From the NCBI GenBank assembly GCA_017435425.1, contig JAFSFC010000006.1:41041-105040 (forward strand): 64,000 nt of DNA. Direction: 5' to 3'. The notes below the pieces were generated by a model. It was not told where the DNA came from and did not search any database. It saw only the letters and a program-made list of their open reading frames with translations. The DNA is from Ruminiclostridium sp. GTDB lineage: Bacteria; Bacillota; Clostridia; Oscillospirales; Oscillospiraceae. This document shows, piece after piece, positions 1-7,383 of this stretch. The position numbers and the translations under genes are program-made. Position 1 is the stretch's first letter, and each line of letters opens with the position of its first letter.

Positions 1-829
1 CCTCAGCCACATAGGCGCCTGCCTCAACAGCGGCGGTGCCGTTCTTGTGGATGTTGGAGACCACAGTGCGCTTAGACTCGGGCATACCAACATAGGCGTT
101 GTAAGAGATATATGCACTCATACTCTCTGCGGTAGCCAGGCCGGGACGCTCGCCGATCAGGGTGCAGACCACCTTGGCGCCCAGGGTCTCTGCCACGTGC
201 TCCTGAGAGCCAACACGGCCGAACCGCAGATAGAAGGGGGTGCCCACCTTCAGGCCCATGCGAGTCAGAGACTCGGTGATAACGGGCAGGATCTTGTTCA
301 GGTTTGCCTCAATGGCAGTGGAGCTCAGACCGTCGGCAGCGTAGATCTGCACGTCGGGGTTGGCCACACACTTTTCACGCAGAGTCTGCACAGCCTCGGG
401 GCTCAGCTGACGGCCCAGATCAGGACGAGTGACATAGGTGTTCTTGTCCTCACACATGGTCTGAACGGTGAAGAGACCTGCTTCTTCCAGAACCTTGGGG
501 TTAACGTCAGCAAAAACAGCGTCACGGGCCTGGGCATGGTCTGCACGGAGGGCCAGCATAGTCTGGGTCTTCAGACGGGAGCCGGCACGGCCCACGCCGA
601 TACGGGCAGTGGTGCGCTTCATCATCCGCAGGAGAGCTTCGGGGTCCTCGGGGTTATCGATCAGAGGAACAGCCTTGCACTCAGGGGAGGTGATGTCTTC
701 CCATTCTTTGGCAGGAGCGGGGACAGCAGAGGAGGCAGAACCGGGCAGACGGACACTGCCGGTGGTTTCCAGCTGCTTCACGATTTCGGTTACGATGGCA
801 GCGATCAGTTCAGGATTCACTTGGTTCAT
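1..829 (-). CDS. eutC: Ethanolamine ammonia-lyase small subunit EutC (3' end outside window)
   Basis: EutC pairs with EutB to form the adenosylcobalamin-dependent lyase that splits ethanolamine into acetaldehyde and ammonia. The reading frame runs off the left edge of the window, so the stop is not seen; about 276 codons are visible, against roughly 295 in the enterobacterial protein. The start is the ATG at 829, 13 bases after the eutB stop, with a GAGGAGG-type ribosome site in the gap. EutC-like features include the stretch RTTARIGVGRAGSRLKT near residue 71, the ADHAQARDAVF segment, and the C-terminal GERPGLATAESMSAY region that helps bind cobalamin. It is the third gene of a eutA-eutB-eutC transcript. 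Confidence 0.95.
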   Translation of the reverse strand, partial: MNQVNPELIAAIVTEIVKQLETTGSVRLPGSASSAVPAPAKEWEDITSPECKAVPLIDNPEDPEALLRMMKRTTARIGVGRAGSRLKTQTMLALRADHAQARDAVFADVNPKVLEEAGLFTVQTMCEDKNTYVTRPDLGRQLSPEAVQTLREKCVANPDVQIYAADGLSSTAIEANLNKILPVITESLTRMGLKVGTPFYLRFGRVGSQEHVAETLGAKVVCTLIGERPGLATAESMSAYISYNAYVGMPESKRTVVSNIHKNGTAAVEAGAYVAE

Positions 830-842
830 CTCTATGGCCTCC

Positions 843-2207
843 TCACTTCATGAAAATGGTGGGGTCGCCGGCACGACGGGTCAGGCGGCCGTTTTCCATG
901 ATGCCCATCTTTTCCAGCCACAGCTCAAACTCACGGATGGGACGCAGACCCAGGATCTCGCGGATAGCTGCGGTGTCGTGGTAAGCGTTGGTCTGGTAGT
1001 TGAGCATGATGTCGTCACTGGAGGGAACACCCAGAATGTAGTTGATGCCGCAGCTTGCCAGCAGCAGAGCCAGGTTTTCAATATCGTTCTGGTCGGCCAT
1101 CATGTGGTTGGTATAGCAGCAGTCGCAGCCCATGGGGATGCCGCTGAGCTTACCCATGAAGTGATCCTCCAGACCGGCACGGATGACCTGACGGCTGTCG
1201 TACAGGTACTCAGGGCCGATGAAGCCAACCACGGTGTTGACCATGAAGGGATTGAACTCACGGGCGAAGGCATAGCAGCGGGACTCCATGGTGACCTGGT
1301 CAGCGCCATAGTGAGCATCAGAGGACAGCTCACTGCCCTGGCCGGTCTCGAAGTACAGGACGTTGGGACCCTTGGCGGTGCCCTTCTCACGCATGAGAGC
1401 CTGTGCTTCCCGGACGGTTGCTGCGGAGAAGCCAAAGGCGGAGTTGCCCTTCTGGCTTCCTGCAATAGACTGGAAGATCATGTCGCAGGGAGCGCCCTTC
1501 TTGACGGCTTCGATCTGGGTGGTGATGTGACCCAGGACACAGATCTGAGTGGGGATCTCGAACTTGCGCTTGACTTCGTCAAACCGCTTCAGGACCTCAC
1601 CCAGGGTGGCAGGTGCGTCGGTGACGGGGTTCAGACCCAGCAGCACGTCGCCGCAGCCATAGCTCAGACCCTCGAACAGAGAGGCAGTGATACCTTCCAC
1701 ACTGTCGGTGGGATGGTTGGGCTGCAGACGGGTGGACAGGGTACCGCGACGACCCACTGTGGTGTTGCAGGTTGCTTCGATGCGGACTTTGTTGGCCGCA
1801 TAGACCAGATCCAGGTTGCTCATCAGCTTACATACGCCGGCAACCACCTCTGCAGTCAGACCCTTGCTCAGACGCTTCAGGTCTTCCTCAGAGGACTCAT
1901 GGCTGAGGATGTACTCACGAAGATCGGCCATGGTCCAGTTGGCGATCTCGTTGTAAACCTGGCTGTCCAGGGAATCCTGGTTCATCCGGGTCACTTCGTC
2001 ATCCTCGTAGGGAACCACCGGGTTTTCCCGCAGATCACGGACCAGCAGGTGGCTGAGCACCTCTTTGGCGGCGATCCGCTCCAGGTCGGAGGTGGCAGCG
2101 ATACCGGCCAGGGTATCGCCGGACTTGTTTTCATTTGCTTTGGCCAGCACATCTTTCACATCTCGGAACGAGAAGTGTTTGCCAGCCAGAACAGTTGACA
2201 GCTTCAT
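843..2207 (-). CDS. eutB: Ethanolamine ammonia-lyase large subunit EutB
   Basis: Catalytic (alpha) subunit of ethanolamine ammonia-lyase, a TIM-barrel enzyme that binds ethanolamine and adenosylcobalamin. At 454 aa it matches the normal family length (about 453). Family-like segments include the N-terminal LAGKHFSFRDVKDVLAKANE, the NTTVGRRGTLSTRLQPNHPTD stretch and the SYGCGDVLLGLNPVTD loop. It lies between eutA (36 bases upstream) and eutC (13 bases downstream) on the minus strand. The start ATG at 2207 follows a TTAGGAGTG ribosome site. No microcompartment genes are visible here; if present they lie beyond the left edge or elsewhere. Confidence 0.97.
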   Translation of the reverse strand: MKLSTVLAGKHFSFRDVKDVLAKANENKSGDTLAGIAATSDLERIAAKEVLSHLLVRDLRENPVVPYEDDEVTRMNQDSLDSQVYNEIANWTMADLREYILSHESSEEDLKRLSKGLTAEVVAGVCKLMSNLDLVYAANKVRIEATCNTTVGRRGTLSTRLQPNHPTDSVEGITASLFEGLSYGCGDVLLGLNPVTDAPATLGEVLKRFDEVKRKFEIPTQICVLGHITTQIEAVKKGAPCDMIFQSIAGSQKGNSAFGFSAATVREAQALMREKGTAKGPNVLYFETGQGSELSSDAHYGADQVTMESRCYAFAREFNPFMVNTVVGFIGPEYLYDSRQVIRAGLEDHFMGKLSGIPMGCDCCYTNHMMADQNDIENLALLLASCGINYILGVPSSDDIMLNYQTNAYHDTAAIREILGLRPIREFELWLEKMGIMENGRLTRRAGDPTIFMK

Positions 2208-2243
2208 TCGCTACACTCCTAACAATTTATAACTAACTATTAG

Positions 2244-3674
2244 TTAACCAAATAATAGGGTCTTAACCACAACGGGAATTACCAGACCACCCATCACCGG
2301 GCGGCCCAGATCGATGTAGTCTCCCTGCTCAACTTTGATCCCGTCGATGCAGGCGACCTTTCTGCGGCCCTGCAACTCTTCCTCCAGCAGGATGCCAAGG
2401 GCCTTGGCAATGTCCTGCTCCAGCACCACCAGCACGGGAGCGCCGGCAGGAAGTCCCTGGTCCATGCCTTTGGCCAGGCAGCGGGCCAGTGCTTTCAGCT
2501 GGGGATAGCTGGGATCTCCCTCCCCTGGGAGGGCCAGGATCAGGATATCCGAACTGCTCTGCTCCAGGAACCAGCGGATCTTATCGGCAAGAAAACCGTG
2601 ATCGCCGGCAAAGCAGCGGTCCTGCTCCGGAAGATCCAGTTTCAACGCCGGCACACTCTTCATGGGGAAGAGCTCGTTGGCATAGGTGATGGTGCTGCCG
2701 GAGATGCTGGTGGTATAGGTTCCGGCGCCCACCACAGTGGCCCGAATGGTTTCCACACCCTGGATGGAGGGGATGGAGGCCATCAGCAAGCCTTTTGCAA
2801 TGGAACGGCCCAGAAGGATACCAATATCGCCATAAGGAACAGGATCGGCCGAATCACTGGTAATACAGTCAGCCACACCGCCGGAGAAGCAGATGCGGTC
2901 GATCTTCAGACCTTCCAACGCAAGCCAGGAGCTTTCCGGCGTCTGGATCTTCCACAGAAGAGGTTCCTGGGGTTTCAGGAACATGGCCTGGGCCAGCAAG
3001 TCTGCCATTTTGTCGGTAATGCGTGTCAGGTCCTCCAGGGTCGTTCTGGAACCAGGGGTCAGAATGACCCCCACAGCATCTGCCACCAGCTGGGCGGCAG
3101 GGCTGACCCGTTCCACAGTCAGGTCGGATTTCAAGCGAATCAGACGTCCACCGATATCCAGACAGCCTTTGCTGATGGTATCACCGTTGTCAAAGAGGAC
3201 AATGTTGGTGGTTCCTCCGCCGATATCAAGATTCACTGCCCGGCAATTGTTGTCCAGACTGTACTGGAACGCACCGCTTCCCTTACCTGCAATGATGGAT
3301 TCCAGATCAGGTCCCGCGGTAGAGACTACAAACTCTCCGGCAAAGCCGCTGAGTTTATCCAGCACAGCGGCAGCATTTTCCTTTCGGGCAGACTCGCCGG
3401 TGATGATAACAGCGCCGGTGTCCACATCGGCAGGGGAGAAGCCGGCCAGACGGAACTCCTCTGCCACAATATCCCGGATGGCATCACCGTCAATAAGGAC
3501 GGGCGTTACCAACGGAGTGATATGTACTGTGCTTTTGTAGATGACCTCTTTATCCACAATGGAGATCCGGGGGACGGTGAAGTACCCGGTGGTGTTTTCC
3601 ATGGTGATCCGGCTAAAGACCAGCTGGGTTGTGGATGTGCCGATGTCAATACCGACACTTAAAATATCGGGCAT
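2244..3674 (-). CDS. eutA: Ethanolamine ammonia-lyase reactivating factor EutA
   Basis: EutA is an ASKHA-fold ATPase that exchanges damaged cobalamin on ethanolamine ammonia-lyase for intact coenzyme. The N-terminal phosphate motif DIGTSTTQ (residues 9-16) and the second motif LDIGGGTTNIVLF are both intact, and the length (476 aa) is normal. It is the first structural gene of the eutABC block. It is separated from eutW by about 100 bases that contain a terminator-like hairpin, so its expression is probably set by antitermination through EutV. The start ATG at 3674 follows a GGGGGGAG ribosome site. Confidence 0.95.
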   Translation of the reverse strand: MPDILSVGIDIGTSTTQLVFSRITMENTTGYFTVPRISIVDKEVIYKSTVHITPLVTPVLIDGDAIRDIVAEEFRLAGFSPADVDTGAVIITGESARKENAAAVLDKLSGFAGEFVVSTAGPDLESIIAGKGSGAFQYSLDNNCRAVNLDIGGGTTNIVLFDNGDTISKGCLDIGGRLIRLKSDLTVERVSPAAQLVADAVGVILTPGSRTTLEDLTRITDKMADLLAQAMFLKPQEPLLWKIQTPESSWLALEGLKIDRICFSGGVADCITSDSADPVPYGDIGILLGRSIAKGLLMASIPSIQGVETIRATVVGAGTYTTSISGSTITYANELFPMKSVPALKLDLPEQDRCFAGDHGFLADKIRWFLEQSSSDILILALPGEGDPSYPQLKALARCLAKGMDQGLPAGAPVLVVLEQDIAKALGILLEEELQGRRKVACIDGIKVEQGDYIDLGRPVMGGLVIPVVVKTLLFG

Positions 3675-3700
3675 TTTCTCCCCCCTTTCTGAAAAAAGAC

Positions 3701-3768
3701 AAAAAAAGCCAAGGCGTGTCTCGCAACGCCCTAGCTTTTTTGCTCATAAACCGCACTCTGTTGTGCAG
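3701..3768 (-). promoter_or_regulatory. eutA leader: candidate EutV antitermination site with intrinsic terminator
   Basis: Reading the minus strand from the eutW stop, a six-base-pair hairpin (arms 3768-3763 and 3756-3751, CTGCAC with GTGCGG, loop AACAGA) comes first. It is followed by an 11-bp terminator stem (arms 3736-3726 and 3717-3707, two wobble pairs) running into seven U. ANTAR regulators such as EutV are known to bind paired hairpins with six-base loops and so prevent the terminator from forming. The first loop has the right size and starts with A, but its G is at position 5, not 4. The second hairpin is weak (AGC-AAAAAA-GCT), so the recognition details are uncertain. Confidence 0.6.
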
Positions 3769-3773
3769 ATGGA

Positions 3774-4847
3774 TTATTCCGTTTTAAAATCGAAAGATAT
3801 CCGGGTGCCGTTGGAACTGGAGTACACCGTCATATGACCGCGAAGTCGGTCGCGGACGGTAGCCTCTACGATGTTTAGTCCAAGGCTGCCTGTCCGGGGC
3901 GCAGCAATATCAAAGCCGCTGCCATTGTCTGCCACGGTCACAGTGTGGAACAGACTGCCGGCCAGGAAGGACACCTGAATACTGCCAGAGTCTCTGTCTT
4001 CAAAGGCGTGTTCTAACGCATTGGTGATCAGCTCGTTGACCACCAGAGAGACCGAACTGGCAGTATCGGGAGACAGCATCACAGAAGAACCATCGATCTG
4101 GATGGTGATGGACTTGCCAACAGGAACAAAAGACTGCAGGTTTTTTCGCAGCTGCTCCAGCAAGGTCATGCTGTCGATCTGGTGAAAACCATCCCGATTC
4201 TGTGTTAATATATCATGGATCGCAGCAATTGACAAGACTCGACTGACATTTTCCTGCAAAATTTTCTTGGTAAAGTCATTTCCGCACCGACGCGCCTGGA
4301 TGTTCAGGATGCTGGCCACCAGCTGAAGATTGTTCTTCACACGATGGTGGACTTCACGGAGGGTCGTGGTATCAGCACTGGTCTGACTGGAGCGAAGGGT
4401 ACTGTCCTCTTTCTCGTAGGTACGGGCCAGACTTTGGTACTTCTTTTCCTGGAGGACATCATCGCTGATATCCAGTTCCCGGATCAGCAGGGCAATACAC
4501 CGCTGGTCAGAATTAAAAATGGGGACAACATCCTGACGCACGGTGTGGTTTTCCTGGGTGATGGCCTTGATATCCCGAACAGGGGAGAGGCTCCTCCATG
4601 CGTGAAAGACTGCGGGCTCCTTCATGGGCAGGATAAGGACGCCCACAACGCTTTTTTCATATGCACTTCCCGATGTGGGTTGCGCCTGGGCCACGACAAC
4701 GATCTCACCGTCTGTGGTGGGACAGTCGATGAATACATCAGCCCCTGTTAACTCGGCCATCAGAGGAAGCTGCTTACTGACCTCCTCCAGCTGTTGAATG
4801 TCAGCAGGGGAGAGGGTGGTCTGCTCCTGACAGATTTTTCTGAGCAT
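3774..4847 (-). CDS. eutW: Ethanolamine-sensing histidine kinase EutW
   Basis: Cytoplasmic sensor kinase of the EutVW two-component system, which responds to ethanolamine and phosphorylates EutV. At 357 aa it has an N-terminal sensor domain (about residues 1-140) with no membrane segment. A HisKA_2-type phosphoacceptor segment follows, LREVHHRVKNNLQL, with the HHRVKNN signature, and then an HATPase domain with the N box VVNELITNALEHAF and the G boxes DNGSGFD and GSLGLNIV. It lies three bases after eutV and before the eutA leader. Assignment to EutW rests on the HisKA_2 type and the neighbouring eutV and eutABC. Confidence 0.9.
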   Translation of the reverse strand: MLRKICQEQTTLSPADIQQLEEVSKQLPLMAELTGADVFIDCPTTDGEIVVVAQAQPTSGSAYEKSVVGVLILPMKEPAVFHAWRSLSPVRDIKAITQENHTVRQDVVPIFNSDQRCIALLIRELDISDDVLQEKKYQSLARTYEKEDSTLRSSQTSADTTTLREVHHRVKNNLQLVASILNIQARRCGNDFTKKILQENVSRVLSIAAIHDILTQNRDGFHQIDSMTLLEQLRKNLQSFVPVGKSITIQIDGSSVMLSPDTASSVSLVVNELITNALEHAFEDRDSGSIQVSFLAGSLFHTVTVADNGSGFDIAAPRTGSLGLNIVEATVRDRLRGHMTVYSSSNGTRISFDFKTE

Positions 4848-4850
4848 ATG

Positions 4851-5579
4851 TCAGCCCTCCCTTCCAAAAAGGCTTTTTAACTCCTTGGCGGCCTGTTCCA
4901 AAGAGCATTTGTGGCTCTTTGCAAAGGTGGTGATATAGTGATAGGCCCGGGAATCGGTCATGTTCTTTCGGTCCATCAGGATCTTTTTCACCGCAGCGAT
5001 GTCGTCGTTCTGGGAGGCCTGCTGCAGGATCCGTTCTGCCAGGGCGGCAATGGAGAGTCGCTTATCCATTGCGGTCTTGCGCATCTGCCGATAGGCTTCC
5101 GTCTCCGAGCAGCCCTGGGTTTTTGCCAGATATTGCTGCGCCTTCATGATTTGACGGTTCTCACGGATCCTCCGCTCTGCGTCGGCAGCCTGCATGCGGA
5201 CTTCCTTCAGCCGCTGGCTCTGGGCATAGGCCACCTCGATGGTGGGCAGCAAAGATTTCTGTTCAATCGGCTTGACCAGGTAGCCGGTTACACCGGCAGT
5301 ACTGGCTCGCTCAATGACATCCCGATCACTGAAAGCGGTAAGCAGGATGACACATTCTGCCAGATCTTCTTCCAGGATGGTTTCCGAAGCAGTCAATCCG
5401 TCAAAGATGGGCATTTTTACGTCCATCAGGACCACATCGGGATGGAGGGACCGGCAAAGTTCGATGGCATCGAACCCATCAGCGGCCTCGCCGACCACGG
5501 AAAAACCAAGTTCCTGAAGCATGTCAGACAGGTCCATTCGGGTGATTGGCTCGTCGTCAACGATGATCACTTTTTTCAA
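4851..5579 (-). CDS. eutV: ANTAR-type response regulator EutV with a second ANTAR-like repeat
   Basis: Response regulator that acts on RNA rather than DNA. The receiver domain (residues 1-120) has the acidic pair D8/D9, phosphoacceptor D53, T81 and K103. An ANTAR domain covers about residues 136-186, with the EAYRQMRKTAMDKRLS core. Unusually, residues 193-238 repeat the same pattern (KKILMDRKNMT, then RAYHYITTFA and LEQAAKEL), spaced 50 residues from the first. The protein is 242 aa, longer than the usual EutV of about 190-200. The start is TTG at 5579 with a GGGAGGG ribosome site seven bases upstream. It presumably reads out at the eutA leader. Confidence 0.9.
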   Translation of the reverse strand: MKKVIIVDDEPITRMDLSDMLQELGFSVVGEAADGFDAIELCRSLHPDVVLMDVKMPIFDGLTASETILEEDLAECVILLTAFSDRDVIERASTAGVTGYLVKPIEQKSLLPTIEVAYAQSQRLKEVRMQAADAERRIRENRQIMKAQQYLAKTQGCSETEAYRQMRKTAMDKRLSIAALAERILQQASQNDDIAAVKKILMDRKNMTDSRAYHYITTFAKSHKCSLEQAAKELKSLFGREG

Positions 5580-5622
5580 TCTGTTGCCCTCCCACTAAAA
5601 ATATTGCGCAAACAAAAATTGA

Positions 5623-5688
5623 CAAAACCGAAGTTTTGCGATATGTTAGAAATGAATTAGCTGTAATTCAGCCTGACAGAATGCTGAA
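5623..5688. promoter_or_regulatory. Inverted repeats between eutV and the CdaR-type regulator
   Basis: The 199-base divergent gap holds three small inverted repeats: CAAAAC-CGAA-GTTTTG (5623-5638), GAATTA-GCTG-TAATTC (5654-5669) and TTCAGC with GCTGAA (5667-5672, 5683-5688). They may be operators for the neighbouring regulator or promoter-associated sites. I could not assign clear -35/-10 boxes. Confidence 0.3.
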
Positions 5689-5778
5689 AATGCACAGTCT
5701 CTCGAGTTAAAAATACCATACTCGTGGGCATTTCGCAATCATTTTTTAGGCGACACTCTTTTTCAGGAGGCGACTGCG

Positions 5779-6987
5779 ATGGAAGGCAAGCGTGATAATC
5801 ATCATATCTTCACAAGACGGGTCCTGGACAAGGAGCTGTGTGATAAACTGGTCCAGTCTGCCAGTTTGACCATCGGCTGCAATGTGCTCATCACCGATGA
5901 GACCAGCCACGTCCTGTCCAGTAATGATCCCAGCCGAGAGGGCACTCTTCACGAGGCATCCATTGAGGTCATTCGGACCAAGCAGAAGGCCTATCATAAC
6001 AGTGCCGCAGCTATGCGGTTAGCAGGTACCATGCCCGGTATGACGATCCCTCTCTTTATGGGGAATGATGTCATTGGCACCATCGGCATCACCGGTTCTC
6101 CCCAGGAAATCTCCCGCTATGCAGCGCTGATCCAGCAGTTTGCCCAGATCTTCATGAGTTTTCAGAGCCAGCAGCAGACCTCTGCCCAACTGGACTACCG
6201 AAAGCAGACTCTGATCCGTGAGATCGTAACCTTTGAAAAGCGGATCCGTAATCCCGAGGATGTCCATGCCCTGGCCTATGAGGTTGGAGTAGACCTGAAC
6301 ATTCCCCGTGTCGCCATTCTGGTCAAAAATGGACAGGATACAGAAAATACCATCACCGAGGAAGAAAAGAGCCTGGCCTCTGAACATGTGAAGGATATCA
6401 TCACAAAGTATTTCTCTGATACCCAGGATTTCATTTGTCCGCAAAATGATTCTGAATATGCTGTACTTGCCTGTCTGCCGGATGGCATTCAGGACAGCAG
6501 CATGGAACAGGTCATCAATACTTGTCAGGAGATGGAACAGGAGCTGCTTCAGGCCGGCCATGGCGTACTCATCGGAATAGGTTCCATGGCCACTTCTCTG
6601 GAAGGGCTGCGCCTGTCCTACGAAAATGCTGCCTTTGTCCTTCGTATCCTTCAGGCCAAGATCCGGGAAGCGACCTGTCTGTCCATTGCAGACTTGATGC
6701 TGGAGAAATTAGCTGCTAATTTACCCGAGGATGTGTGCGAAGAGGCAGCAAATACCCTCTTCCGAACGATCCTTCAGGCACCGAACTATGACGAGATCAT
6801 TACCATCATCGAATGCTGGTGCCGCCTGAGATTCCAGTTTACAAAGACAGCAGAGGCCCTTCACATCCATAAGAGCACCCTAGTCTATCGATTCCGCAGG
6901 ATCCAGGAACTCTATGGCCTTGACCTGTATGATTTTGACCGAGTGGTTGCCCTATACCTTCTGGATATTCGCCGAAAGCTGAAGTGA
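5779..6987 (+). CDS. CdaR/PucR-family transcriptional regulator
   Basis: A 402-aa regulator with an N-terminal sugar-diacid-recognition-type domain (about residues 1-135, LDKELCDKLVQSAS at its start), a central GGDEF-like spacer and a C-terminal PucR helix-turn-helix. The last carries the recognisable AEALHIHKSTLVYRFRRIQELYGLDL segment near residues 355-380. Proteins of this family sense small carboxylates and usually activate a neighbouring uptake and catabolic operon. It sits just upstream, in the same direction, of the dehydrogenase-TRAP-mutase cluster, which makes it that cluster's most likely regulator (inference). The ribosome site AGGAGG lies nine bases before the ATG. Confidence 0.85.
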   Translation: MEGKRDNHHIFTRRVLDKELCDKLVQSASLTIGCNVLITDETSHVLSSNDPSREGTLHEASIEVIRTKQKAYHNSAAAMRLAGTMPGMTIPLFMGNDVIGTIGITGSPQEISRYAALIQQFAQIFMSFQSQQQTSAQLDYRKQTLIREIVTFEKRIRNPEDVHALAYEVGVDLNIPRVAILVKNGQDTENTITEEEKSLASEHVKDIITKYFSDTQDFICPQNDSEYAVLACLPDGIQDSSMEQVINTCQEMEQELLQAGHGVLIGIGSMATSLEGLRLSYENAAFVLRILQAKIREATCLSIADLMLEKLAANLPEDVCEEAANTLFRTILQAPNYDEIITIIECWCRLRFQFTKTAEALHIHKSTLVYRFRRIQELYGLDLYDFDRVVALYLLDIRRKLK

Positions 6988-7087
6988 GCAAAGCAACGCA
7001 GGATTGAACAATATTTTCCTTTTTGTGTTGGAAAGTAGTTTCATTGGAATTTTTCGAAAACGATATAAGAAAAGCTAATTTAATTAA

Positions 7088-7135
7088 CAAATTGAAAGGC
7101 GAATCCCAAGTATTAGGGATTCGCCTTTCAATTTG
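7088..7135. terminator. Perfect 20-bp inverted repeat, probable bidirectional terminator
   Basis: Arms 7088-7107 and 7116-7135 match without a mismatch around an eight-base loop. The A-rich left arm base and T-rich right arm base resemble a bidirectional intrinsic terminator ending the regulator gene. The trailing U-run is poor (TTTGACAAA), so a processing or regulatory role is possible. Confidence 0.65.
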
Positions 7136-7227
7136 ACAAACACGTCTATTTCGTACGAAACGTAGTAGAAAAGCAGTAGTGCGACAAGAAAATTCCGACG
7201 TTTTAAGGATGACAGAAACGAAGAAAA

Positions 7228-7259
7228 ATGATACCATCAGGTTGAGAATAGGGTATCAT
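7228..7259. promoter_or_regulatory. Inverted repeat ATGATACC/GGTATCAT, candidate operator
   Basis: Eight-base arms (7228-7235 and 7252-7259) are separated by 16 bases, about two and a half helical turns centre to centre, upstream of the dehydrogenase operon. It is a plausible binding site for the CdaR-type regulator encoded next door. No known consensus was matched. Confidence 0.4.
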
Positions 7260-7329
7260 GATTTGATAGAATTGTGAATTGTGCGCAGCACAGTATGACA
7301 TGTTCAATGGATACTGACCCCGTTCCCTG

Positions 7330-7349
7330 ACAATGGTAAATGCCATTGT
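7330..7349. promoter_or_regulatory. Inverted repeat ACAATGG/CCATTGT just upstream of the dehydrogenase start
   Basis: Seven-base arms (7330-7336 and 7343-7349) flank six bases and end 35 bases before the ATG at 7384. It may be an operator or a 5' leader hairpin. Confidence 0.35.
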
Positions 7350-7383
7350 TCAAAATATAAGCAAAAGAAAGGATCTGAAGATT

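Larger units (their letters stand above)
6988..7383 (+). other. Intergenic region with long hairpin and inverted repeats before the dehydrogenase operon
   Basis: This 396-base gap contains no convincing gene. It holds the 20-bp perfect hairpin at 7088-7135 and, further on, several inverted repeats: 7228-7259, TTGTGC-related 7280-7292 and 7330-7349. These probably belong to the promoter and operators of the operon that starts at 7384. Confidence 0.6.

Noticed and set aside
468..2198. Long plus-strand ORF (576 codons) opposite eutB and eutC
   Set aside because: It is the antisense shadow of eutB and eutC, with no ribosome site and no recognisable protein features.
7333..7383. Upstream start of the opine-dehydrogenase-family protein at 7333
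   Set aside because: The ATG lies within an inverted repeat without a ribosome site; the Rossmann motif fits the start at 7384 with AGAAAGGA upstream.
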